From Nostoc linckia FACHB-104 (lineage in GTDB: Bacteria; Cyanobacteriota; Cyanobacteriia; Cyanobacteriales; Nostocaceae), in NCBI RefSeq assembly GCF_014696615.1, contig NZ_JACJQJ010000017.1:78752-142751 (forward strand): a stretch of DNA of 64,000 nucleotides, in the 5' to 3' direction. The translations under genes were made by a program, and so were the position numbers. The notes below the pieces were generated by a model. That model was not told the origin of the DNA, searched no databases, and saw nothing but the letters and a program-made list of their open reading frames with translations. Positions 25,463 through 34,972 of the stretch are shown here, piece by piece (within the stretch, counting starts at the first letter, position 1; the number at the start of each line of letters is the position of its first letter).

Positions 25463-28400
25463 TTATTTGCTTTTGGGAATGTCATCACAAAGCCAGCGAT
25501 CGCGCGGATCAACATTATGGTTGTGCTTGATGTAGTCATCGACCCAGGTGCAACCACGAACCAGCAGGTCATTAAGGTTTAAATTCCACAACATGATTGT
25601 GTTGTCATCACTAGCAGAAGCCAATGTTTGACCATCAGGACTAAAGCTGACACTTAATACAGCGCTCTGATGCCCAGTGAGGGTTTTAATCAGTTTACCC
25701 TCACGGCTCCAGAGTTTGACAGTTTTGTCATAACTGGCAGCAGCGAGCAATTCACCATTGGGACTGAATGTAACAGCATTAACGCTATCGCTATAACCTT
25801 TTAACAAGGTTTTCAACAACTTCCCATCCCGCCGCCATAACTTTACGGTGTTATCCCAACTAGCAGAAGCTAGTAATTGGTCAGTGGGACTAAAGCTGAC
25901 ACCTAAAACCCAGCTGTCTTGAGGCGAAAAAGTTTTCAACAAAGTCCCATCCCTGCGCCAGAGTTTGATGGTTTTGTCGTCACTCGCAGTCGCTAACAGC
26001 TGACCGTCCGGGCTGAAATTGACACTATTCACCCAACCGTTATGTCCTACCAACGTTGTCAGCAAGCGGCCATCACGATGCCAAAGTTTCACTGTCTTAT
26101 CTTTACTTGCTGAAGCTAACAACTGTCCGTCTGGACTGAAACTGACGCTCATGACGCTATCAGTATGCCCCTGCAGTGTCTTGATTAAAGTTCCATCACG
26201 CCGCCAAAGTTTGACAGTTTTGTCATAACTGGCTGACGCTAATATTTCACCTAAGGGATCAAAACTTACACTGGGAACTTTATCTGTGTGACCCAGCAGA
26301 GTTTTGTAGAGTTTAGTTTCTACCTCTCCATTTCTAGTCTCACGTTTCCAAAGTTTAACTGTATGATCTTTGCTGCCAGAAGCCAACATTTGACCATCTG
26401 GACTCCAAACTACGCTTAAAACTCTACCAGTATGACTTTTGAGGATGGGTATAGTTGAGTCATCTAAACGCCACAACTTGACGCTTTTGTCATAACTAGC
26501 TGATGCCAGCAGTTTGTTATCTGGGCTGAAAGCCACACTAGCAACAGCATCGCTGTGTCCCTTAAAAGTATTTAGTAGAGTGCCTGTGACACTCCAGAGA
26601 TTGATTGTGTTATCGTCACTGCCAGAAGCAAATTTTTGACTATCGGAACTGAAATTCAGGCTCCAAATTGTCTTGTGATGCTCCAGTAAAGTTTTGCTGG
26701 GGCGAAAATCAAAGCTATTTTTGGTACTATGACGCTCTCTGCGCCAAAGTTGTATGGTCTGATCTCTACCACCAGACACTAATACTTGACCATTCGGGCT
26801 AAAAGCTACAGCAGTTACACCCTTGCGATGTCCCTGTAAGGTGGTGACTAAACTTCCATCTCTTCGCCAAATTTTTACAGTTTTGTCTTCACTTGCTGAA
26901 GCAATAAATTTTCCATCTGGACTGAAGGTTACCCAGTTCACCCATCCCTGATGTCCCCTGAGAATTTTTAATAAAGTACCATCCTTGCGCCAGAGTTTAA
27001 TTGTTGCATCCTTACTACCAGTGGCTAAAAGCTCACCATCTGGGCTGAAACTGACGCTATAAACCCAATCTCCATGCCCTTGTAAGGTTGTGTATGGTTC
27101 TGAGTCAAATACGCCTGTAAGCGCATTTTTATGCCAAATTTTTACAGTTTTATCCAGACTGGCAGAAGCTAAGGTCTGACCATCTGGACTAAAACTTAAG
27201 CTAGTCACAGCGTTGCTATGACCCCTAAGAGTTTGGAGTGAAGTTCCGTCAGACCGCCATATTTTTACAGTCTGATCTGTACTACCTGAAGCCAACAATT
27301 GACCGTCAGGGCTAAAAGTCACACCCCAGACAATCTCTCCGTGCCCCTCTAGGCGATTTTTCTCTTTGATGCCATAAACAGCCTGTTGCAGGGCTGTTAT
27401 AACTCGCATCTTTGTATCTGTTTGAATTGCATCATCTGCTTGTTTGAGCTTTTTCCTAGCCCGCAAACTTTCTAATAGGGCATCAAACTCTTTATTAGAA
27501 GCAAATAAGGCTTCGCTAGAAGCTGCGATCGCGCTGATTTTGAAATTTGTTTCGCTGCGTTCAGCTCTTAATGCTTGCCGCTCGGCTGCTCTTTTTTGTA
27601 AATCTGCTTGCCACCATAATACGGCTATTGTCCCCGCCATTGCTGCCAAAGCCACCCCAGCTAGACGCGCTTCTCGCAGTCGCCGTTGTAAAACTAAATT
27701 CAATTGCTCTTGAGAGAGTTTTTGCGCTACTTCAGCGCGATTTTTTTCCGATCTGACTTTTTCTAACTCGGCAACCATTCCATAATCATTTTTTTGGCGA
27801 ATCGGTTCAACTAAATAATCATGAACCAACTGGTAGCGATCGCCTAATTCTTCTGGCTCTCGTAATACCAATCCTGACCCTACCAAAATTTCTAAAATAA
27901 ATTCCCAATCTGAATCAAAATTAGATATTGCGTTTTGATTGTTCTCTAGGACAACTGCTAAATCCGCTTTGGTTTTTAGTGGCCTTGTACCTTTTTCATC
28001 TGTTAATTCAAATAATAATTTCCAACTTCGTGCTTCGTTTTCTTGTCCGCAATCTTTGATCACTTCCTCAAGCCAGCGCTCAACTAGTTTTTCTGAGCCA
28101 CCACACAGATTATATTGTGCGAGAGTAGTAATATTTTCTGCTTGCAGTTGAGCGCCGACGATTTGTAGTTCAATGGGATGTACTTCGTTGATGTCTCCTG
28201 CTAAATCTTTGACTAACTGATGAATTAATTCATCAGTGATTTCATAATGTGAACGTTGAGTCAGACTTTTAATAATGTTAATCGCATCATCACTGTCAAA
28301 GTTGCCTAAGTAATAGCGTAGGTCTTTATCTAATATATTTTTATTAATTACTCCTAAATCATAAAGACCATGACTATTTTGTTTGCTCAACCGTTCAAAT

Positions 28401-30493
28401 TCCAATAAATAATGTAAATAATCTTCACGGATTGCTAAAATAATTTTGACATAGCCAATATTTAAACACTCACTAAAAAATTTATAAAATTGGATTTTTT
28501 TCTCAGGAGAGGTGCTAATAAAGAAGAATTCTTCAAACTGATCAAAAATAATGACTATCGTATGATTACGTTCAGAAACTAAACGTAGTTTTTCAATAAG
28601 TATAGTTGGTGTAATTTCTCCAACAGTAGAAATTTCTGTCTGTGCTAGTACTTGATTAACATTGCGTCCTAATGCTGTCACCCAATCTGTATACACAGAT
28701 AAAACTATAGGTAAAGCAATACGCTCACCAATAGCTTTTCCTTTTAAAGCTGGTACTAAACCTGCTTTGAGAATAGAGCTTTTACCTACTCCTGATGGGC
28801 CATGAATGACTGTAAGTTTGTAATCAGCACGGGTGATCCTTTCAATCAAACGATTAACATCTTGTTGTCTTCCAGAAGCAGCTATTTCTTGAGCGACTTC
28901 CTCAGGAATAAATGGTATTTTTTGTGACTCTAATACTGGGTTAATTCTGTAGCGCTGTGGCTGTAATTGGCTAGCACCAATGAAGGCGCGAAAGCGATAC
29001 TGATGTTCGATTTGAATTTTTTCTTGCTTGAGAATAAAGGCTTCTGTATAATCATGACGCTCATCAAAGTAGAGCGATCGCAACTCTTCTAAAATTTCTA
29101 AATACAGCAATGGCTCATACTGTAGCTCACAAACTACTCTTGCCCATTCCAGGTTATTGATAGCTTCTTGCCACTCACCCAAATGTCGCTGTGTACGCGC
29201 TAACAGTAATAGATACCAACTTTCCTGCCTGCGTGATACTTCTGTCGCTAGTTCAGCAATAGAAAGTGCTGTATTGGCTAATTCATGGGCTAATATCCAG
29301 TTCGATTCTGAAGCCGCCACATCTGCGAGAAAAGCGTAATCTTGGGCTAGTTGTGCTGGATTGCCATAATTTTCATGCAGCTGTAACGATTTTTTAGCTA
29401 ATTGCTCTAATTCTTCCCAATTTTGTAAGCGTTGCAACATTTCGCAAGTCGGTAAAATGAATTTGGCAACTAAGTCGGGTCTTTGTGCCTCTTCCAATAT
29501 CTCCAAGCATTGTGTAAACCACAAAAGAGCATCCTGCCAGTACTTACTGTCAGCACCTTGGTATAAGTCTGCCATGCGCCGATAACACAACCCAATGTGG
29601 AATGTTACTACTGCTTGTCTCAGAAGTGGTGGAGATGGCAGCATTGGCGGATAGGGAGAATATAGTTCTACATTCTCTTCTAAATTACCGAGTACACTTT
29701 CACCTGAACCCACTTGTTGCCAAAGTTCTAAGCTTTTTTGATAATGAGCTAAAGCATCATCAATTTGATCGTTAGCATATTCATCACGTCCTAAGACAAA
29801 TTCTAAACTTGCTTCTAATTCAGGATCTAATTTCACCCCATATAAACGCAGCAAATCATTACGGGCAGATTCAATTTCCCGCCGATTCCTTGACTTAGGA
29901 GCTAAATCAAGAGCATCATTTGATAAAAATTTGTCAGCACCTGCTTCTAAAACTTTAGCGAATAAAGATTCCGTTTCCTGACGGATTAGTGCAATTAAAT
30001 ATTCTTGCGCTAGTTCAAATTTAATGGTGGTTGCTGCCCAACTTTTAAAATCTGGCGCTAATCTTGAAAGCATAGAAGCCACTTCATCTTGTAGCCAAAA
30101 AATTAATGGGAAAGGAAAAGTAGCTGAATAAATATCTCGTGCTTGGTTGAGACCAGCCAAAAAATTATCGAGAGCAAGAATTGACTCTAGTCCAAAAACC
30201 ATCACAGCCGATGGCAAGGTATCTTTTACAACTACAGAATGATCTAAAAATAGTTCTGTAATTATTTGAGTATGTAAAGCATTGGTTGATGGCTGAAGAA
30301 ATATCTCTCTAATATTGATTTCTTTAGTTAGCAAGCGGAGATTACCCAACATTTGCTCCCGTAATTGCCCATAATTACAGCGGACTAAAATTAGAGCAAA
30401 GTGACCTTTAGAGAGATTTATTGCCCGAATCATCCTTTGCAGAGCATGTTGATTGTCATTAACTATAGCTGCTGTGAATTGCCACTTTGTCAT
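25463..30493 (-). CDS. STAND-type NTPase with helical repeats and 14 WD40 repeats
   Basis: A 1676-residue multidomain protein. Residues 1-175 form a region without a P-loop that resembles the N-termini of other STAND/TPR proteins (PLIFWLQDEVASMLSRLAPDFKSW). Residues about 235-500 are helical, TPR-like repeats. An nSTAND P-loop NTPase follows: Walker A GPSGVGKSS at 565-573 and Walker B TIVIIFDQFEEFF at about 645-657. A coiled coil (905-940) precedes one possible transmembrane helix (944-961). Fourteen WD40 repeats from about 1049 to 1640 make two seven-blade propellers, each blade with FSPDG..LASAS.DKTVKLW. Such proteins act as ligand-gated switches that oligomerise on binding. A small ATPase gene lies just upstream. 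No effector domain (for example a nuclease or protease) is visible, so the output is unknown. Confidence 0.85.
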   Translation of the reverse strand: MTKWQFTAAIVNDNQHALQRMIRAINLSKGHFALILVRCNYGQLREQMLGNLRLLTKEINIREIFLQPSTNALHTQIITELFLDHSVVVKDTLPSAVMVFGLESILALDNFLAGLNQARDIYSATFPFPLIFWLQDEVASMLSRLAPDFKSWAATTIKFELAQEYLIALIRQETESLFAKVLEAGADKFLSNDALDLAPKSRNRREIESARNDLLRLYGVKLDPELEASLEFVLGRDEYANDQIDDALAHYQKSLELWQQVGSGESVLGNLEENVELYSPYPPMLPSPPLLRQAVVTFHIGLCYRRMADLYQGADSKYWQDALLWFTQCLEILEEAQRPDLVAKFILPTCEMLQRLQNWEELEQLAKKSLQLHENYGNPAQLAQDYAFLADVAASESNWILAHELANTALSIAELATEVSRRQESWYLLLLARTQRHLGEWQEAINNLEWARVVCELQYEPLLYLEILEELRSLYFDERHDYTEAFILKQEKIQIEHQYRFRAFIGASQLQPQRYRINPVLESQKIPFIPEEVAQEIAASGRQQDVNRLIERITRADYKLTVIHGPSGVGKSSILKAGLVPALKGKAIGERIALPIVLSVYTDWVTALGRNVNQVLAQTEISTVGEITPTILIEKLRLVSERNHTIVIIFDQFEEFFFISTSPEKKIQFYKFFSECLNIGYVKIILAIREDYLHYLLEFERLSKQNSHGLYDLGVINKNILDKDLRYYLGNFDSDDAINIIKSLTQRSHYEITDELIHQLVKDLAGDINEVHPIELQIVGAQLQAENITTLAQYNLCGGSEKLVERWLEEVIKDCGQENEARSWKLLFELTDEKGTRPLKTKADLAVVLENNQNAISNFDSDWEFILEILVGSGLVLREPEELGDRYQLVHDYLVEPIRQKNDYGMVAELEKVRSEKNRAEVAQKLSQEQLNLVLQRRLREARLAGVALAAMAGTIAVLWWQADLQKRAAERQALRAERSETNFKISAIAASSEALFASNKEFDALLESLRARKKLKQADDAIQTDTKMRVITALQQAVYGIKEKNRLEGHGEIVWGVTFSPDGQLLASGSTDQTVKIWRSDGTSLQTLRGHSNAVTSLSFSPDGQTLASASLDKTVKIWHKNALTGVFDSEPYTTLQGHGDWVYSVSFSPDGELLATGSKDATIKLWRKDGTLLKILRGHQGWVNWVTFSPDGKFIASASEDKTVKIWRRDGSLVTTLQGHRKGVTAVAFSPNGQVLVSGGRDQTIQLWRRERHSTKNSFDFRPSKTLLEHHKTIWSLNFSSDSQKFASGSDDNTINLWSVTGTLLNTFKGHSDAVASVAFSPDNKLLASASYDKSVKLWRLDDSTIPILKSHTGRVLSVVWSPDGQMLASGSKDHTVKLWKRETRNGEVETKLYKTLLGHTDKVPSVSFDPLGEILASASYDKTVKLWRRDGTLIKTLQGHTDSVMSVSFSPDGQLLASASKDKTVKLWHRDGRLLTTLVGHNGWVNSVNFSPDGQLLATASDDKTIKLWRRDGTLLKTFSPQDSWVLGVSFSPTDQLLASASWDNTVKLWRRDGKLLKTLLKGYSDSVNAVTFSPNGELLAAASYDKTVKLWSREGKLIKTLTGHQSAVLSVSFSPDGQTLASASDDNTIMLWNLNLNDLLVRGCTWVDDYIKHNHNVDPRDRWLCDDIPKSK

Positions 30494-30640
30494 ATATAAA
30501 AAACGGGCTATAGAGGAAGAATAATAAATTACACATCAAGCAGCAGCAAGAATAATTTTTGATACTGATTTTTGCATTGTGAAAAATTGGTTTGAGGTTT
30601 TAGTTCCATAGCCAATTTTTCTAGATCACTTGGAAATCAC

Positions 30641-31972
30641 TCACTTATTTTGCTGCCAGATAAGGACTTTTTCTGTTTCTGCTAATGCCGGACTAATTCC
30701 AAACCACCGACCTTGGGGATCGCGGTATTCAAACAGATACATACTTCGTAGTAAGCTTTGATAGTCAGATTCACCTTTGACGCTTTGCTGTTGCACTACT
30801 TCAAACAGTAATTTCCATTGATGTTCATCAATCGCTAATAACAGGTCGTCCCGGTAATCTTTAATGACAGCTTCTAAACATTCTCTGGAAAAGGGTGGAT
30901 CTTGGCGTTGCAAGCAACTATAAAGTAGTCCCAATAAATTACGGATGTGACCACCACTAACACGGCAAATTCGATCTAATGTCTCAGGGTGATCGAATAA
31001 ATCTGTGATTAATAAAGGTCTTTCATCCCACTTAACTTCTGGGAAAGCTCGTGCTAGTACTAACTGGCGCAATAGTGACATTCCTGGTTCAAAGTCGCTA
31101 CCATCCCTTTTCCGCACTAAAACCATCGGTAATACTTTAGGTGCAATTCCTCCTCCTAAGCGATTTTTTAGAGTTTCATACTCATTAGAAAAAATTAAGG
31201 CTAGGGGAATGGTGTAGACTAAGTGGCATTTCAGCCGACGTAACTGCTCACCTCTGTCAATGAAAAGATATTCTGGTTGGGTACGTCCAGAAGCAACTGG
31301 ACGCATATCAACTCGATCTAAGTTATCTACGATCACTACTAATCCTTTTTGACCGCGTTGCTTAAGCTGTTCAACAGCTTTGTCTAGTATCTCCTCGTTA
31401 ATTGCTTGCAAAATACTGTTGGTACGTGGCTCCAGGTATTGCCTTAATTGATTACGTGTCTGGGCACTATCTTTGGTTTTAGCAGTAATTTTGGCAATAC
31501 CCAAGGATAATTCTGCTTGTCCTGATAACTCTATAGGGGTCTGCAAAAAATCCCCTATTTCTTTAAACAAATTACTAAAGTAACCTGGTTTAAATTTAAT
31601 TCCAATTCCTTCCAAACTAACACTGACTTGACGGGCTACACTCAGCAAAATATCGCTAACATCTATATCCGCCATATCTAAGTCTTGGCTGGACTCAAAA
31701 TAAACCACATGAAATCCTGCTGCGTTTAGCTCTGCTTTCAGGCGTTGTAACTCTGTGGATTTACCACAACCAATATGACCTGTAAATAACTGACAAGTTG
31801 GCTCATCTGGAGAAATTCGAGTAATAGTACGTTGTAGTTCTTCAACAATTTTGCAACCACGTACATCAGAGAAATCTATATAGTACTGCTTATCCAGTAC
31901 TTCACTCATATTTAATGTGTAGCTTGGGTTACACGCTTTATAAAAACGTGACAAATTTAATGTTGTTCTCAT
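30641..31972 (-). CDS. AAA-type P-loop ATPase
   Basis: A 443-residue P-loop NTPase with Walker A GHIGCGKST (65-73), Walker B LVVIVDNLDR (211-220) and the downstream sensor region YTIPLALIFSNEY. The C-terminal part (about 310-443) is helical with a winged-helix-like end. Similar ATP-binding proteins are found next to large signalling NTPases in filamentous cyanobacteria and other multicellular bacteria. It is followed after 147 bp by the STAND/WD40 gene in the same direction, so the two are probably cotranscribed and may act as a two-component NTPase module. The first ATG is used; an in-frame ATG at residue 22 (MSEVLDKQYY) is plausible. The function is not known. Confidence 0.75.
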   Translation of the reverse strand: MRTTLNLSRFYKACNPSYTLNMSEVLDKQYYIDFSDVRGCKIVEELQRTITRISPDEPTCQLFTGHIGCGKSTELQRLKAELNAAGFHVVYFESSQDLDMADIDVSDILLSVARQVSVSLEGIGIKFKPGYFSNLFKEIGDFLQTPIELSGQAELSLGIAKITAKTKDSAQTRNQLRQYLEPRTNSILQAINEEILDKAVEQLKQRGQKGLVVIVDNLDRVDMRPVASGRTQPEYLFIDRGEQLRRLKCHLVYTIPLALIFSNEYETLKNRLGGGIAPKVLPMVLVRKRDGSDFEPGMSLLRQLVLARAFPEVKWDERPLLITDLFDHPETLDRICRVSGGHIRNLLGLLYSCLQRQDPPFSRECLEAVIKDYRDDLLLAIDEHQWKLLFEVVQQQSVKGESDYQSLLRSMYLFEYRDPQGRWFGISPALAETEKVLIWQQNK

Positions 31973-32030
31973 GTAGATGCAGATCTAGTTTTATTTGTAT
32001 CTTTTGCTATGCAAAAATCTCTATCAATTT

Positions 32031-32141
32031 TAAGAGATATCAAATTTAATCCAAGTTGGAATTAAACAGTAGACAGCCCCAAGAGCGAGAATGCCCCAAC
32101 CAACTGTCAGTATAATGGCAGAGATTGAGTTTTTCCTTATA
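32031..32141 (-). other. candidate 36-residue membrane micro-ORF without a standard start codon
   Basis: The frame reads RKNSISAIILTVGWG.. through a 20-residue hydrophobic helix and ends PTWIKFDIS. It looks like a small single-helix membrane protein, but the expected first codon is ATA (32139-32141), just after an in-frame TAA. It may use a rare start, carry a G-to-A loss of ATG, or be a chance frame. Confidence 0.35.
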
Positions 32142-32945
32142 CGTTAAGTTTCTCTGTCCTTTTTACAGCTGGTGTTGAACTTTTGACAATCTATAACCTT
32201 TCCCGAGGTTGCCAAATCCTGATGGGCTAGTCACGATGTCAAAAAAAATACTTTTTTAGCTAAATGGAGGGTGTGGTTATGGATGGTACACATATCATTA
32301 TATTTTGCTTTTGTCAATAGCGAATGTAATATTGTTTACAGTCAAATTAACATTTTGTAATTATCTGCAAAAAAAACTCAGATGTCTATATGTTTTCAAT
32401 GGCAGTGATTACTATACATTTAGCTACATCTAAAGCGTTTAATCACATAGCACTAAATTAAAGTTTGAGGTGGTTGCTAGGATGTGGCTTTGGCAGAGAA
32501 ATTGTTTGTGTGTTTGTTGATTTACCCTAGTAAAAATCAAAGCGCTATTGGCTTTGAACTGTAAGTTAAATAGAGAATTTTGCCATAATGCAGATAAAAG
32601 AAAATTGTGATTGTTGCTCTTGGATGTAAAACGTATAAATACTGAGAAGATACTAGAGCTAATATACATATAACATTATATATTTCAATCTCTCTGATGT
32701 AGCTTTTTTTGCAGATAATGGCTGTCACCCTACAGTAAAAAAGTGACATTCGGTCTAGAATAGACAGCGCTAACTGCTAAATGAAGAGATATCACCCCAC
32801 AATCATCCTGTGGTTGCTGTAAAGTGTTACTAAAAAGTGAAAAAATTCTGGAAAAAAGGGGCTAGTAAATGCCACCAAAGTTTACTGAAATTAATTGATG
32901 AGCTGACTACCAAAGAATTTGGACTGGAACCAGCAAGGGGTTTTA
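32142..32945. other. intergenic region upstream of ftsQ
   Basis: AT-rich, about 800 bp; no gene recognised. Overlapping short minus-strand frames (32439-32749) have no gene-like composition. The ftsQ promoter should lie at its right end. Confidence 0.5.
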
Positions 32946-33809
32946 ATGGCTGACCTAGTATCACTTTCCCGTGCAGATTTAGCCCAGCGCCGTAAAAGAT
33001 TAAGGCGCAAGCAGCAAATGAAAATTATTCAGGCAATTTGGCGAACTTTCGCCATTAGCAGTTTGGCAGGTTGTTTGCTGTGGGTGGCAACCCAACCTAT
33101 TTGGGTGCTAAATGCACCCAACCAAATTGTCATGAAATCAGGTAATGAATTACTCCCGGAAGAGACCGTTAAGTCTCTGTTGGTATTATCTTATCCCCAA
33201 TCTTTATGGCGGATTCAACCGTCAGTGATCGCCGAATCTTTAAAGCGACAACCCACTATTGCACAAGCCAGCGTCAGTCGTCGTCTATTCCCACCGGGGT
33301 TGATCGTCGACATCACCGAACGAGTACCCGTAGCTATAGTACAAACATCCACAGGTGGAAAGTCTGAAGGTGTTAATAAGTCTGAAGGTGTTAATAAGCA
33401 AGCATCTGTTGGCTTAATAGATGCTAGTGGAGCTTTGATACCTTTAGACAAATACACATCGCTTAATCCCACAAGGAAATTACCCAATCTCAAGGTGATT
33501 GGGTTACCTGAACAATATCTTCCTTACTGGACTCAACTGTATCTGTCTGTGAATCAAAGTTTGGTGAAAATCCAAGAAATTAATTGTCAAGATCCAACAA
33601 ATCTAATTTTAAAAACAGAGCTAGGCAATGTGTATTTCGGCCCACCAAGTCCTCAGCTATCTGAACAGATTAAGATCCTTGCTCAAATGCGCCATTTATC
33701 TAGCAAGTTAAATTCAAGTCAAATAGAATACATTGATCTCCAAAATCCTGAAGCTCCATTAGTACAATTGAACCAAAAAAATCAGAAAATTAATGTTCGT
33801 AATCCTTAG
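32946..33809 (+). CDS. ftsQ: cell division protein FtsQ/DivIB
   Basis: FtsQ, 287 residues from the ATG at 32946, is a bitopic divisome protein. A short basic cytoplasmic N-terminus (RRKRLRRKQQMK) precedes one transmembrane helix (about 32-50). A POTRA domain follows, with VLNAPNQIVMKSGNELL and SVSRRLFPPGLIVDITERVPVAIV typical of the family, and then the FtsQ beta region. The ATG is preferred over a TTG 27 bp upstream because AAGGGG lies 5 nt before it. Between residues about 138 and 150 an 18-bp duplication adds SEGVNK twice, so this loop seems recently expanded. It lies 1.16 kb upstream of ftsZ. Confidence 0.9.
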   Translation: MADLVSLSRADLAQRRKRLRRKQQMKIIQAIWRTFAISSLAGCLLWVATQPIWVLNAPNQIVMKSGNELLPEETVKSLLVLSYPQSLWRIQPSVIAESLKRQPTIAQASVSRRLFPPGLIVDITERVPVAIVQTSTGGKSEGVNKSEGVNKQASVGLIDASGALIPLDKYTSLNPTRKLPNLKVIGLPEQYLPYWTQLYLSVNQSLVKIQEINCQDPTNLILKTELGNVYFGPPSPQLSEQIKILAQMRHLSSKLNSSQIEYIDLQNPEAPLVQLNQKNQKINVRNP

Positions 33810-34972
33810 AAATATTTAGCATGTTTAATATATATAAGGCTTTTAGTAAATTCACAAAGTTTTATGATAAAAAATATTTACTATTTTTTATGTTTCGAGT
33901 AATACTCAAAAAATAGGCATAAACTTCTCATTAAAATCAGAGCATTACTCACAAAGGCTCTTTGAGGAGTAAAATCAATGCAATTGTTACCCTAACATCT
34001 CACAATCGGGCACAAGATGTTAGAACGCTAACAATGACGTTGAATCTGTAAACCACCTTGTGCCTAGACAATTTTCCCATAAAATCAAATTTCCCAGAGA
34101 AAAGCCTGTATTTGTCACTACCCTAACTCTTCCAGATTACAAAGCAAATTTAGTACACCTATATATATGGCACCAGTGACGAATTCTATAAGGTAGAATA
34201 TTTCTCCAACCAATAGTCTGTTAAAACAGATCAAATAGCTAATCAATTTGGGTTTTCCATAAATTGGCAAGCAATTTCTTCTCAGCCCCAAACTTCAAAA
34301 TAAGTAAGTAAAGGGCAAATTTTGTGTCATAAGGTGCAATCATCCCTAATGGTGAAACCTATTAACTATATTATGGAAAGAGATCGGACGCGCTATGGTG
34401 CGTCTTTACAAGTTGTCCTAGCTAAGTGTAATTTTTGGTATAAAGGTTTTTATACTGAGAAGCTTAGTATACTTAATTACCAATTTTTACTAATAGAGGC
34501 TAAATTTAACAACACTAATAATCTCTTTTCTAAGTATTTTTCTTTGGAGGAAAATTATAAAATATACAAAATTAACCTTGCAATAGTGGCGATCCAGGAA
34601 AAAAAAATCAATACTGTAAGTTGTAAAATTAATGACCAATCAAAATCATTAGTATTAATAAGGGAAGAACATAGTAAATGCCAAAGAAAAACCCCAACAA
34701 ATTGGCAGCAGCAAAGTAGAGGTCTAAATATCTGGTTGAAGTTATACAGATCATTTTTAAGTAAATATAGGTATACTTCTTTAGAACTAGTTGTGCGATC
34801 GGCTGCGTTATTGGCTGATGCCGTAGCGAAATTTCGCACTGACAATCCTGTTAGGGTTGGAAGTAGTGAGAACAATAAAGAACACTGTCATGTCTGTAGC
34901 AGTGTCAAACTATAGTTGACTCTTAGGTGAGTAACACCTGAAAAAGTCGTTTATCTACCTTTCACAAATCCA
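33810..34972. other. long ftsQ-ftsZ spacer
   Basis: About 1.16 kb with no gene I trust. A 9-bp-stem hairpin (CTAACATCT 33992-34000 with AGATGTTAG 34015-34023) is present. A 197-codon frame starting with TTG (34322-34915) has gene-like length but an AT-driven composition and no recognisable similarity. The ftsZ promoters and leader should be here; the length suggests complex regulation. Confidence 0.55.

Noticed and set aside
34322..34915. 197-codon plus-strand frame between ftsQ and ftsZ
   Set aside because: It starts with TTG without a ribosome binding site, has AT-driven composition and no recognisable domain; kept only as a note on the spacer.
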